From the NCBI GenBank assembly GCA_022564385.1, contig JADFLN010000005.1, positions 1 through 29,263 of the forward strand: a DNA stretch of 29,263 bases, given 5' to 3'. The first letter of the stretch is position 1. Every line of letters begins with the position of its first letter. This stretch comes from Nitrososphaerota archaeon. GTDB lineage: Archaea; Thermoproteota; Nitrososphaeria; Nitrososphaerales; Nitrosopumilaceae. The position numbers and the translations under genes are program-made. Below the pieces are notes generated by a model. That model saw only the letters and a list, made by a program, of their open reading frames with translations. It made no database searches and was not told the DNA's origin. Of the stretch, positions 15,206-23,302 are shown one piece after another.

Positions 15206-15286
15206 CTATTTGAACGGAAGTAAATAATTCATCCCAATCCATGTAATTGTGATTGCTATTGCCATTGCAACCCACCATAATCGCAT
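15206..15286 (-). CDS. Possible 26-residue single-span membrane peptide
   Basis: The frame ATG 15286 to TAG 15206 encodes MRLWWVAMAIAITITWIGMNYLLPFK: a basic start, an uninterrupted 20-residue hydrophobic span with paired Trp, and a Lys end. This is far more protein-like than the 61-residue frame over the same bases. Tiny single-span proteins often serve as subunits of respiratory or transport complexes, but nothing here identifies one. No Shine-Dalgarno. Could be chance in an otherwise empty gap of about 270 bases between CorA and tRNA-His. Confidence 0.35.
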   Translation of the reverse strand: MRLWWVAMAIAITITWIGMNYLLPFK

Positions 15287-15380
15287 ATTTCAAATTCATA
15301 CAAGTCAATAATAAATCTACACTATATTGTTCTGTTAGAAATCAAAGATTATTACAGGATAAACAAACTTTCTTTCTGGT

Positions 15381-15453
15381 GGCCTTCGTAGTACAGTGGC
15401 TAGTATAGGGGATTGTGGATCCCCGGACAGGGGTTCGATTCCCCTCGAGGGCC
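15381..15453 (+). tRNA. tRNA-His(GTG)
   Basis: Eight acceptor pairs GGCCTTCG/CGAGGGCC (15381-15388 with 15446-15453), including the G-1:C73 pair characteristic of tRNA-His, here encoded in the DNA. D stem GTAC/GTAT; anticodon stem GGGGA/TCCCC with loop TTGTGGA, anticodon GTG; T stem AGGGG/CCCCT with loop TTCGATT. No intron, no encoded CCA. A run of six T follows within 15 bases. Confidence 0.93.
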
Positions 15454-15620
15454 CGCTGAACTTTTTTACATTAGAAAAATTTTGTTGTATACTTTTGCTA
15501 AAAAAACAATTGCGTTTTTTATGCATAATTTTGTTAAATCCTTTAATTTGGCAAATTTTCCAGAAATTGAGCTTTTTAAAAATTTTATTAATGAGAAATT
15601 CTGTAATATATGTGATTAAT

Positions 15621-15881
15621 GTGGCCAAAGTAAGAGTACGAGCTGGAAGAGGCAAAGGATTTGTGTGGGTTGACGCTGATGTTACAAAATGGACTGGTAA
15701 ACAATTTAAAGAATTTCAGGCAGCAGCTAAAGACACAGCTACAAAAAGTGGTATAAAATATGTCACAACAGGACGAGGAACTGGAAAGATAAAGTTCAGT
15801 GATATTCCAAGTACACCAACTACATCAACAAAAGGTATGTGGGTTAGTTCGGGAAGAGGTACTGGAAAAAGAAAACTCTAA
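15621..15881 (+). CDS. Small basic (S/T)GRGT-repeat protein, copy 2
   Basis: 86 residues from a GTG at 15621. I chose it because it lines up the opening AKVRVRAGRGKGFVWVDAD with the paralogue's MARIRIRAGRGKGFIWVDSD. An in-frame ATG at 15591 would add 10 residues. KWTGKQFKEFQAAAKD is the conserved core; the tail carries TTGRGTGKIKFSDIP and ends SSGRGTGKRKL. Function unknown. Oriented away from copy 1, so this is not a simple tandem duplication. An AT-rich TATA-like stretch (15573-15584) lies upstream. The open frame continues back through tRNA-His, which is not coding. Confidence 0.75.
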   Translation: MAKVRVRAGRGKGFVWVDADVTKWTGKQFKEFQAAAKDTATKSGIKYVTTGRGTGKIKFSDIPSTPTTSTKGMWVSSGRGTGKRKL

Positions 15882-15927
15882 GAAACTCTGTGGGTTTAGT
15901 TCAAAAACGATTGTTAATAAAATGTAT

Positions 15928-15950
15928 TATTCAAAAATTTTTTTTGAATA
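15928..15950. terminator. AT-rich hairpin, possible terminator
   Basis: A perfect inverted repeat TATTCAAAAA (15928-15937) and TTTTTGAATA (15941-15950) with a 3-base loop, 47 bases after the copy-2 stop and 54 bases after the convergent gene's stop at 16004. The T8 run inside would itself act as an archaeal T-tract terminator. It could serve both strands. Confidence 0.4.
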
Positions 15951-16003
15951 TAATTAATGATCAGTATGAATAATCTGTAGAAAAAAAAATAGAATTATAA
16001 TGA

Positions 16004-16351
16004 TTACTTGAAAGATCGTACCTTACGAACAATTTTGTTATGATCCAAGGATGCAGTAGTAGTTACATACAAGATATGATTTTTTCCTGCAGGCATTATT
16101 ATCCTCTTTACAGAATCATATTCTGCAACAACATATTTGCATGAACCCAGTGTTTTTACTAATTTTTTTCGTTGTTTCCAATCCTTTGCTGCGGCTTTTA
16201 GTGATGCCAAACTTTGTTTCTTTGACACTAAGATACGTACTTTCTTAGAACGTTCTGAAAATAGCAATTTCCCTTTGAGATCTATCAAACTAACTACCCT
16301 GACCGATGGGCTTATCTTCAAAATCTTTTCAGCTATTTGATGAATTTCCAT
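16004..16351 (-). CDS. Thaumarchaeal small protein, DUF6659-like
   Basis: 115 residues. The pattern VVSLIDLKGKLLFSE..., WKQRKKLVKTLG, KYVVAEYDSVKRIIMPAGKNHILYVTT, LDHNKIVRKV resembles a small family abundant in ammonia-oxidising archaea (DUF6659 as I remember it). It also has the alternating strand-helix layout of roadblock/profilin-like folds. Function unknown; signalling or regulation is a guess. It is the last gene of a same-strand series from 18260 down to here. Confidence 0.6.
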   Translation of the reverse strand: MEIHQIAEKILKISPSVRVVSLIDLKGKLLFSERSKKVRILVSKKQSLASLKAAAKDWKQRKKLVKTLGSCKYVVAEYDSVKRIIMPAGKNHILYVTTTASLDHNKIVRKVRSFK

Positions 16352-16463
16352 AATTATTAGTAAAAATTCTAGTTGATAAGATTTTCTAAAAGAATTTTAA
16401 ATATTAATTCTGGCTATCATTTGCCTTAATAGTAAAAATTAATCCTTTTTTCCTACCTAATTT

Positions 16464-16811
16464 TTAGAAAATACCGAATTTACTAGATTCCATTTCTTCT
16501 TTGATGGCAAGCTTGAATCGGGGAGACTTTGTCTCTATATTCTTTGTTAACCATGTGAGAAATTTCTTCTCAATCCCTTTTCCCTTTAATTTATAAAAAT
16601 TTGGTCCCATCATTTCTACCAATTTTTCAACAAGTGATCTGTTTATACTTAATACAAAAAAGTGCCAACCAAAAGCAAATTCTGAATCAGTCATAACAAA
16701 ATCTTCTTTACTGTGAATCATTTCTTCCAAAAGAACTAATTGACGAGTTAATGCTTTACTCGTTTTATCATAATCTATTGCAGAAACATTGATGTAAATC
16801 TTATTCTCCAT
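16464..16811 (-). CDS. Conserved-looking hypothetical protein
   Basis: 115 residues, no membrane segment or signal peptide. The central part EFAFGWHFFVLSINRSLVEKLVEMMG looks like a folded helical core; the C-terminal KSPRFKLAIKEEMESSKFGIF is amphipathic. I do not recognise the family. The ATG at 16811 is 40 bases downstream of the methyltransferase stop on the same strand, so it is probably co-transcribed. Confidence 0.6.
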   Translation of the reverse strand: MENKIYINVSAIDYDKTSKALTRQLVLLEEMIHSKEDFVMTDSEFAFGWHFFVLSINRSLVEKLVEMMGPNFYKLKGKGIEKKFLTWLTKNIETKSPRFKLAIKEEMESSKFGIF

Positions 16812-16851
16812 ACTCTTTTCACTTCAAAACAAAATAAAAGGGTTATACAGA

Positions 16852-17613
16852 TTATTCCTTTAAAAGATATTCAAAATCTATGTCAAAATACATTTTCATG
16901 ATGTTGATATAAGTTTGAATAGATTCCGGAATTTCTTCACCACATGCCACTCCTAATTTTTTTGCATTAATCCAAATTACCAATGTTTGTATAATTGTCA
17001 AAAATCGATCATTTCTAATTTCAGGTGTTCCGATAGATTTTGTATATCTTTCTGCAAATTCCCATGCTGTTACAAAATCTACACATTTCACACCAAAAAT
17101 TGCTAATACTTGCTCTTGCATATTTTGTGCTTTTTTGAATGGTACTTTATTGATAATATATGGAAAATTTACTTTATCTGGAAGACAATCTGGAAGTGGT
17201 CCCCAAATTGTAATTATTTTTGTTCCTAGTTTTAGATTTTCAAATTTTTTTAACATTTGATTAATTACATTATCATCAGTAAACCAAAACAAAATCACAG
17301 ATGCCTCTGAAATGTCTGATTTTTCTATATTCTTGCAAATTAACTGTCCTTGAATATTTTTCTGTTCAAGAATTTCTTTTGCATGTTGAATTTTTTCAGG
17401 ATTATTATCTATTCCTACAGCTTTTTTTACTTTGAACTCACTAATTGCTATCTCAATTCCTTTTTCATTACCACAACCTAAATGATAAAAAATATCGTTT
17501 TCTCCTAAATCTACAAACTTGAAAATTTCTCTAAGAGATTTTTCTGGTAATTGTACATCTTCACCACTCAGTAAATTTTTTGGAAGTGTTTCTAAATATT
17601 CTTCAATTTTCAA
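16852..17613 (-). CDS. aKMT-like class I SAM methyltransferase with altered SAM motif
   Basis: 253 residues. The first 145 follow the archaeal protein lysine methyltransferase aKMT: LPEKSLREIFKFVDLGENDIFYHLGCG (23-49), VKKAVGIDNNPEKI (61-74), SEASVILFWFTDDNVINQML, and LKLGTKIITI. aKMT has YDLGCGDGR; this protein has YHLGCGNEKG, so the Asp before the glycine motif is His and one residue is inserted. A C-terminal domain of about 100 residues (helical, ending EYLLKE) is absent from aKMT. It may methylate a protein with unusual SAM geometry or be non-catalytic. Upstream neighbour on the same strand: UPF0147, 25 bases away. Confidence 0.7.
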   Translation of the reverse strand: MKIEEYLETLPKNLLSGEDVQLPEKSLREIFKFVDLGENDIFYHLGCGNEKGIEIAISEFKVKKAVGIDNNPEKIQHAKEILEQKNIQGQLICKNIEKSDISEASVILFWFTDDNVINQMLKKFENLKLGTKIITIWGPLPDCLPDKVNFPYIINKVPFKKAQNMQEQVLAIFGVKCVDFVTAWEFAERYTKSIGTPEIRNDRFLTIIQTLVIWINAKKLGVACGEEIPESIQTYINIMKMYFDIDFEYLLKE

Positions 17614-17638
17614 TAGTATTATTTCTACAAGCGAGAAT

Positions 17639-17908
17639 TTATTCTCTTATACTTTCTAATTTTGAAACTGCTTGCCATAACTGTGTTCTTACGTATGAAG
17701 GCATGTTGGGATCTTGTGTTACATCATCTAGTAAACTAATTGTATTTGCAGCTCTTACTGATAGTGAATATTCTTCTTTAGTCAAATCTACAATCAAATC
17801 TGATATTGATCTTTTTATTGTCTTTGGGGTAGAATTATTGGAAGCAATTTGGTTTAATGTTTCAATTGCTCCTTTCATCGATTCTTTATTTTGAGCGTCA
17901 TCTACCAT
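17639..17908 (-). CDS. UPF0147 family protein
   Basis: An 89-residue helical protein typical of archaea. Conserved elements: ETLNQIASNNSTPKTIKRSISD (16-37), SLSVRAANTISLLDDVTQDPNMPSYVRTQLWQAVSKLESI (48-87). Function is not established for the family. It sits between the Rieske ferredoxin and the methyltransferase genes on the same strand. Confidence 0.85.
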   Translation of the reverse strand: MVDDAQNKESMKGAIETLNQIASNNSTPKTIKRSISDLIVDLTKEEYSLSVRAANTISLLDDVTQDPNMPSYVRTQLWQAVSKLESIRE

Positions 17909-17945
17909 TTTTTTACACCTTTTCTTAAAAATTAGAGGTATATAG

Positions 17946-18260
17946 TTACATCTCTATAAACACGTTGTCTGATTCTACTATAACGTTGTATGATGTCAAA
18001 TCTTTAATTTTTGCCGGGAATTTAACTAATTTTCCAGTTTTACAATCAAATTGTGCTCCATGCCAACCACATGTTATTGTACATCCATCCAGTTTTCCTT
18101 CAGATAGACTGGAACCTGAATGAGTACAAGTATCATCTGTTGCACAATATTTACCATCAATATTTGCAACTAGGACATCTTTTCCATCAATAGATACCTT
18201 GATCATCTTTCCAGGAGGAATATCCGATATTTTACCAGCTATAATTTTTCCCAATGCCAT
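17946..18260 (-). CDS. Rieske-type 2Fe-2S ferredoxin
   Basis: 104 residues forming a single Rieske domain. Ligands: Cys45/His47 in CTHSG and Cys64/His67 in CGWHGAQFD. No membrane anchor or signal, so it is a soluble carrier like those feeding oxygenases or nitrite-reductase-type enzymes, and not the bc1-type subunit. The partner is not encoded nearby. Divergent from the GNAT gene with a short shared AT-rich promoter gap. Confidence 0.92.
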   Translation of the reverse strand: MALGKIIAGKISDIPPGKMIKVSIDGKDVLVANIDGKYCATDDTCTHSGSSLSEGKLDGCTITCGWHGAQFDCKTGKLVKFPAKIKDLTSYNVIVESDNVFIEM

Positions 18261-18305
18261 TTTTATTTGATCATTCTTAATATTTTTTTGTATATGGTGA
18301 ATATG

Positions 18306-19082
18306 ATGATAAGAGAAGCAAATTCTTCAGATAAAATCCCCGTTTTAAAATTCTGTAAAGATACTTTTTCTTGGGGAGATTATATAGATCAAGTTTGGGA
18401 TTCTTGGTTATCTGAAGGTAATTTGTTCCTATTTGAAAAACAGTTTCAAGTTGGAATTTGTCATGCGTTTTACTCAAAAGACCAAACTTGGATTGAAGGA
18501 ATCAGAATTGATCCACATTTTCGTAAACAAAAAATTGCATCTAAACTAGTAAAATATGCTGAATCAATAGGAAGAGAAAAGGATACATCATTTTCCTTCA
18601 TGCTAATTGATACTGAAAATACTTCCTCACTCTCTATGGCAAACTCCTTAGATTATGGTGTCTTTCAAACTTGGAATTTTTATTCTTTGATACCCAAAAG
18701 AAATTCAAATTATGATGTTTACTTTGAAAAATCCCTAAATCGTCAATTTTATTCCCATTATGTAAAATCTTGGAGATGGCTTCCAGTTGATGATGCTACA
18801 CTATCTACATTTTATGAACAAAATAAAATTATTAAATCAAATGTAGATGGTAAAGATTCGATTGCAATTCTTACTGATTCAGAGCATTTTGATAAAACCT
18901 TAATCGTTACATTATTTTCAAATTCACAAAATGCTACATTGCAAATACTTTACTTTTTACAAAATTATGGTATAGAAAAAAACTATGAACGAATACAAAT
19001 TTTGACTAAAGAACAACTACCATTTTTTGATTCATTGGAACATAGAATTTCATTTCATTTAATGAAGAAATCTTTAGTTTAA
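18306..19082 (+). CDS. GNAT-family acetyltransferase with C-terminal extension
   Basis: From the ATG at 18306 (MIREANSSDKIPV) the protein is about 258 residues; earlier starts (ATG 18294 or 18303, TTG 18267) add up to 13 residues. I prefer 18303/18306 because a TTAATATTTTT box lies about 26 bases upstream and GNATs typically begin IREA. The GNAT core spans about 1-125, with WIEGIRIDPHFRKQKIASKLV as the acetyl-CoA site; the usual GxG/A there is KxA, so the pocket is degenerate. The C-terminal 120 residues have no motif I recognise. It overlaps the convergent FAH gene by 4 bases. Confidence 0.8.
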   Translation: MIREANSSDKIPVLKFCKDTFSWGDYIDQVWDSWLSEGNLFLFEKQFQVGICHAFYSKDQTWIEGIRIDPHFRKQKIASKLVKYAESIGREKDTSFSFMLIDTENTSSLSMANSLDYGVFQTWNFYSLIPKRNSNYDVYFEKSLNRQFYSHYVKSWRWLPVDDATLSTFYEQNKIIKSNVDGKDSIAILTDSEHFDKTLIVTLFSNSQNATLQILYFLQNYGIEKNYERIQILTKEQLPFFDSLEHRISFHLMKKSLV

Positions 19083-19948
19083 TCTGATTTAACAAATTTT
19101 ATTGTGTTATTTAAAATTCCAAGACCTTCAATTTCCATCTCTACCTGATCTCCATCTTTCAAAAATACTGCATTTGGATTGTTTATTACTACTCCTGCTG
19201 GTGTTCCAGTAGAAATAATATCCCCTTTTTCCAAAGTCATGACTTTGGAAATTTTTGAAACAATTTCTGGAATTTTAATGAACATTTTGTTTGTAGAAGA
19301 GTTTTGTCTCAGTTCTCCATTAATTTTGGTTGTTATCTTTAGATTTTGGACATCTTGGATTTCATCAGCTGTTGTTATCCATGGCCCGCATGGCGCAAAT
19401 GAATCAAAACTTTTTCCTCTAGTAAACTGCTTATCTTTGAATTGAATATCTCTGGCTGAAACATCATTGAATACCATATATCCAAAGACTGCACTTGTTG
19501 CATCTTCGACGCTGATATTTTTACAGTTTTTTCCAATTATCAAGGCTAATTCTACTTCATAATCTAACTGTGAAACAAAATCAGGACATATAATATCTGA
19601 TTCAGTACTAGTTAATGCTGTTCGTGGTTTAATTACAATGACCGGGTCTTCTGGTGCTTGAAGTCCTTGTTCTTCAGCATGGTCAGTATAATTAAATGCT
19701 AAACAGATTATTTTGTTTGGATTTGGGATTGGTGATAATAATTTAAATTTTGAAATACTTTCTTCATATGGTAAATCTTTAATTTTATTTTTAATTTCAT
19801 CATACCATCCATCAAAAAGAAAATCTTTTACATTGTATGGAATTGGAACTCCTGTAAGGAAAATTATCTCATCTTTTGTAGCTACTTTATCACCTTTAAC
19901 AAAACCATATGTTTCATTATTCCCATGTAACAATCTAGCTATTTTCAT
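19079..19948 (-). CDS. Fumarylacetoacetate hydrolase (FAH) family protein
   Basis: 289 residues: N-terminal domain (1-70), then the FAH core with IICLAFNYTDHAEEQG, metal ligands in LDYEVELALIIGKN (Glu-x-Glu), FGYMVFNDVSARDIQ, KSFDSFAPCGPWITT, and the closing TLEKGDIISTGTPAGV. The family hydrolyses or decarboxylates C-C bonds in diketo acids, for example 2-keto-4-pentenoate hydratase or acylpyruvase; the substrate cannot be read from sequence. It follows gltX by 6 bases and is probably the last gene of the long rpoN-eno operon. Confidence 0.9.
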   Translation of the reverse strand: MKIARLLHGNNETYGFVKGDKVATKDEIIFLTGVPIPYNVKDFLFDGWYDEIKNKIKDLPYEESISKFKLLSPIPNPNKIICLAFNYTDHAEEQGLQAPEDPVIVIKPRTALTSTESDIICPDFVSQLDYEVELALIIGKNCKNISVEDATSAVFGYMVFNDVSARDIQFKDKQFTRGKSFDSFAPCGPWITTADEIQDVQNLKITTKINGELRQNSSTNKMFIKIPEIVSKISKVMTLEKGDIISTGTPAGVVINNPNAVFLKDGDQVEMEIEGLGILNNTIKFVKSD

Positions 19949-19954
19949 GATAGA

Positions 19955-21664
19955 TCACTTGTGTGTGAAAATTGCTTGATTCTGTGAATCTTTTCTGCAA
20001 TATCCAAATCTGACAAATTGAATCTCTTCTCCTTCTTTTAATTGTAGAAAATGTGGTTCTGTATACACATCTATTTCTTCTAAACTTTCTTCATTAAACT
20101 CTTCTCCATTGAATAATGCTTTTGGAATAATCATTTTAATCCCATGTGCTGTTTTTTGTGCAACCCATTGAATTTTTAGAATGTTTGTTGTATCTCCTTC
20201 CCCAATAAACTCTCCTTCAAGCTCGACACCATCTTTTGTTATGGAAACATTTCCTAATCCTAAAAGTCTAATCTGCATTCCTTGTTTGATATTTTGGGCA
20301 TCATCACCAGAAATGTAGAAATTTTCATCAATCTCAATTTTTCTTTTTCCCAAATCACTCACTGGGTGATTAGAAATTTCAACAAATGAGATTGGTAAAT
20401 TTTTTATTGTTAATTTTTTTGCATTGCTTACCATGAATAATCTTGTACTCTCAGAATCTACAAATTTTCGATTAAATGCTTCAAGTGCATCAAATGGTGC
20501 AAGAGTATCTGCTTTGGTAAACCCTAATGACATAATGAATTTTCTAATGGCCTCTGGTCTAATTCCTCTTCTTTTCAAACCTTCTAGAGTTGGTAGTCTT
20601 GGATCGTCATACCATGAAATCTTACCTTCTTCAATCAAAGGTCTGATAATTCTCTTTGAAATTGGCATTCCTTTGAATTCTAATCTGGAGAAAAATCCTT
20701 GGATTGGCTTTCTCATGTTTAATGCATCTAAGATTGCATCAGTCAACTCTTTTCTTAGTTCAAATTCTTTAGAACGAAAAGCATGTGTAATTCCATCAAT
20801 GCTATCTTCAATTGCAACTGCAAAATCATAACTAGGCCAAATTCTATATTTTTCACCTAATGTGTAATGCTTGCCATCAATAATCCTGAATAATACTGGA
20901 TCTCTCATGACTGCATTATCTGCTTTCATGTCTCCACGAAATCTTAGAATTGCATCACCCGGTTTGAATTTCTTTTTCATCTTTTCCCAATTTTTATTAT
21001 TTTTTTCAATGTTTTCCATACTACACTTACATGCTTTTCTTTCCCTTCTGTTCTTACTGATATTGTCTCTTTTACAAGTACAGACGTAAGCTTTTCCAGA
21101 ATTAATTAATTCAATACCTTTCTCATAAAATATTTCCATATCATCTGAAGTACTTTTTATTGTATCAAATTTAATTCCTAACCACTCTAGCCCAACTTTT
21201 ATTGCTGCGTGGTACTCCATTCTCTCTGCTTCTGGATTTGTATCATCCATTCTTAAAATAAATTTACCACCATACATCTTTGCATATTCTGAATTGATGA
21301 TGGCAGCTTTTGCATGTCCTATGTGGGGATAACCATTTGGTTCAGGAGGAAACCTTGTTACAACTTTTCCATGTTCAACACCTTCTAATTCTGGTAACCA
21401 TTCTCTCTCTTTGATTTTTTCTTTAGGTACTAAAATTTCTGGAAAGTTTTCTTTAATTTCTTTTTTTTGTTCTTCAAATGATAACTGGTTTACTATAGCA
21501 ACAATTTCAGAAATGTCTCCTGTAATTTCTTTTACTTTGGTCCTAAATTCTGGCTTTGTTCCAAGAATTTTTCCCATAATTATTTTATCTTGAGTTTGTC
21601 CTCCATGCTCAAATGCATTTTGAAGAGCCATTTTTCTAATTTCTTTTTTTAATTTTTCATCCAT
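19955..21664 (-). CDS. gltX: Glutamyl-tRNA synthetase, archaeal type
   Basis: Charges tRNA-Glu and, in archaea lacking GlnRS, also tRNA-Gln as a substrate for GatDE/GatCAB. It has 569 residues with an archaeal N-terminal helical extension (1-100), class I HIGH motif as PHIGH (113-117), a zinc-type CxC...CxC cluster (Cys195, 197, 212, 214), the KMSKS equivalent PISKR (333-337), and a beta-barrel anticodon-binding domain (about 410-569). It is 20 bases downstream of the GGPP synthase gene and 6 bases upstream of the FAH gene. The start is the first ATG of the frame. Confidence 0.95.
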   Translation of the reverse strand: MDEKLKKEIRKMALQNAFEHGGQTQDKIIMGKILGTKPEFRTKVKEITGDISEIVAIVNQLSFEEQKKEIKENFPEILVPKEKIKEREWLPELEGVEHGKVVTRFPPEPNGYPHIGHAKAAIINSEYAKMYGGKFILRMDDTNPEAERMEYHAAIKVGLEWLGIKFDTIKSTSDDMEIFYEKGIELINSGKAYVCTCKRDNISKNRRERKACKCSMENIEKNNKNWEKMKKKFKPGDAILRFRGDMKADNAVMRDPVLFRIIDGKHYTLGEKYRIWPSYDFAVAIEDSIDGITHAFRSKEFELRKELTDAILDALNMRKPIQGFFSRLEFKGMPISKRIIRPLIEEGKISWYDDPRLPTLEGLKRRGIRPEAIRKFIMSLGFTKADTLAPFDALEAFNRKFVDSESTRLFMVSNAKKLTIKNLPISFVEISNHPVSDLGKRKIEIDENFYISGDDAQNIKQGMQIRLLGLGNVSITKDGVELEGEFIGEGDTTNILKIQWVAQKTAHGIKMIIPKALFNGEEFNEESLEEIDVYTEPHFLQLKEGEEIQFVRFGYCRKDSQNQAIFTHK

Positions 21665-21684
21665 ACTATCTTTACCTGTTGTAA

Positions 21685-22665
21685 TTATGCACTTCTCTTT
21701 ACTACAAAATCCAATAATGCAATTAGTTCAATTTTAGCAGATCCTGAGTACCTTGATAATGATTTTTCAGCTTTCTCCGCATATTTTAGAGCCTGCTTTC
21801 TGACATTCTCTTCAATTCCAAGTGAACGAATCACGTTTACTGCTTTGTTTAGTTCATTTCTTGTTACCTTGGAATTTCCAAATGCCTTTAGAATTATTTT
21901 TTTGTTTTTGCCTTTTGCTGACTTTATTGCTATTAAAATTGGAAGTGATTTTTTACCTTCTCTAAGATCATTTCCAACAGGTTTCTTTGTAATTTTGGGA
22001 TCACCCATTACTCCAATGAGGTCATCAGTTATCTGAAATGCAATTCCAAGGTTTCTTCCAAATGATGAAAGATTTACAATGTCATTAGATTTGTTTGTAG
22101 CACAAATAGCTCCCATTGCACATGATACATCAAATAATGCTGCAGTTTTTTTACAAATCATTGTAATGTATTCAGATTGCGTTGGAATTTTCTTTTCATT
22201 AGCCATCTTTACATCAAGTAACTGACCTTCACATACATCTACACATGCTTTAGCTAATCTAGACACTAATTTAGTTGTGGCATTTGCTGATAACTTTGAT
22301 TCACTAATTATTTGGAATGCTTTTGAAAATAAAACATCACCTGCTAAAATTGCAACTGCCATTCCAAATTTTTTATGTACAGTTGAAACTCCATGACGTA
22401 TTTCATCATTGTCCATGATATCATCATGAACCAAAGTAAAGTTGTGAACCATTTCTATAGCACTTGCAGCTGGTATTGCATTGGAAACTTTTCCTCCTAA
22501 AATTTGACAACTTTTACTTACCATGTATGGTCTAAGTCTTTTTCCACCATGAACTATAAGATGTCCTGCTGCATCATAGAGTTTCTTTGGGTTTCCTTTT
22601 AGTTTTAAATTTAGATACTTGTCTACTATTTTTGCATTTTTTTCAATTTGTTTAGTTATTTTCAT
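21685..22665 (-). CDS. Geranylgeranyl diphosphate synthase (polyprenyl synthetase)
   Basis: Makes the C20 chain of archaeal ether lipids from IPP and DMAPP. 326 residues: GGKRLRPYM (about 36-44), first Asp-rich motif HDDIMDND (about 79-86) with Phe five residues before the Asp pair, the mark of archaeal C20 synthases, and second motif FQITDDLIG. Both motifs are complete. It overlaps the isomerase gene by 14 bases, so supply of DMAPP and chain elongation are translated together. Confidence 0.93.
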   Translation of the reverse strand: MKITKQIEKNAKIVDKYLNLKLKGNPKKLYDAAGHLIVHGGKRLRPYMVSKSCQILGGKVSNAIPAASAIEMVHNFTLVHDDIMDNDEIRHGVSTVHKKFGMAVAILAGDVLFSKAFQIISESKLSANATTKLVSRLAKACVDVCEGQLLDVKMANEKKIPTQSEYITMICKKTAALFDVSCAMGAICATNKSNDIVNLSSFGRNLGIAFQITDDLIGVMGDPKITKKPVGNDLREGKKSLPILIAIKSAKGKNKKIILKAFGNSKVTRNELNKAVNVIRSLGIEENVRKQALKYAEKAEKSLSRYSGSAKIELIALLDFVVKRSA

Positions 22666-23302
22666 TTACTAATCTCCATTTGTCTTTTGGTAGATGATTT
22701 TTGATTGCTTCATACAATCCTTCATTTATTTCACTATTCATCCATGTAGATAGTACATTTCCATACTTTTCGAGCATAGATTGCTTAGATTCATCAAGTA
22801 ATTCTAAAGCAATAAGCATCCAAGGACAATAAATTTGAGGATTTATCTTTAATTCTAAGAGTAACTCTTTTGCAGAAATCCACTTAATTTCATCTATTTC
22901 TCCCTCAATTTCTTTTGGTTCTGAATCTTTGTTTATTATTCCAATTAATGTTCCACAAATTTCATTCTCAGAACCTATATCTTTGTAGGAAACATGATAC
23001 TCAAATTTATACAAATAATCTAGTTTTCCTTCAATTCCTAGTTCTTCTGGCATTCTTCTTTCTCCTGATGATACATACGTTTCAGATTCTCTTGGATGAC
23101 TTGCAAATGTACCATCCCAATTACTTGGCCATAACATCTTTTCTTTTGCTCGTCTTGTAAGCACTATTTTACCATCATTATCAAACAATAAAACAGTAAA
23201 TGCTCTGTGTAGTTTTCCATTTGGTAAATGGCACTTTACTTTTTCTTCAGTACCAATTGGATTATCATTTTCATCCACTAAAATTACAAATTCTTCAGAC
23301 AT
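22652..23302 (-). CDS. idi: Isopentenyl-diphosphate delta-isomerase, type I (Nudix)
   Basis: Interconverts IPP and DMAPP using a metal-dependent Nudix fold. Key motifs: LHRAFTVLLFDNDGK, WDGTFASHPRESETY (cysteine-type active-site position occupied by Ser, in SHP), a Nudix-like helix GERRMPEELGI, and WISAKELL. Counted from the second Met (23302) it has 216 residues. I prefer this start over 23332 because it overlaps the upstream kinase gene by only 8 bases and opens MSEEFVILVDENDNPIG, as type I enzymes do. The classical type I catalytic Cys should be checked: the TxxSHP segment normally reads TNTCCSHP. Confidence 0.88.
   Translation of the reverse strand: MSEEFVILVDENDNPIGTEEKVKCHLPNGKLHRAFTVLLFDNDGKIVLTRRAKEKMLWPSNWDGTFASHPRESETYVSSGERRMPEELGIEGKLDYLYKFEYHVSYKDIGSENEICGTLIGIINKDSEPKEIEGEIDEIKWISAKELLLELKINPQIYCPWMLIALELLDESKQSMLEKYGNVLSTWMNSEINEGLYEAIKNHLPKDKWRLVNENN

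Noticed and set aside
15123..15308. 61-residue frame on -
   Set aside because: Low complexity (Asn, Phe, Thr) and no organisation. The overlapping 26-residue hydrophobic frame is more convincing.
15396..15881. 161-residue open frame on + through tRNA-His
   Set aside because: The first 75 codons cross tRNA-His and an AT-rich gap. Only the part from 15621 matches the paralogue, so the frame is trimmed to that start.
18267..18305. TTG start of the GNAT gene
   Set aside because: The added residues (MIILNIFLYMVNM) look like translated promoter, and the TATA-like box lies inside this extension.
20424..20831. 135-residue frame on + inside gltX
   Set aside because: Antisense shadow of a long, well-recognised synthetase.
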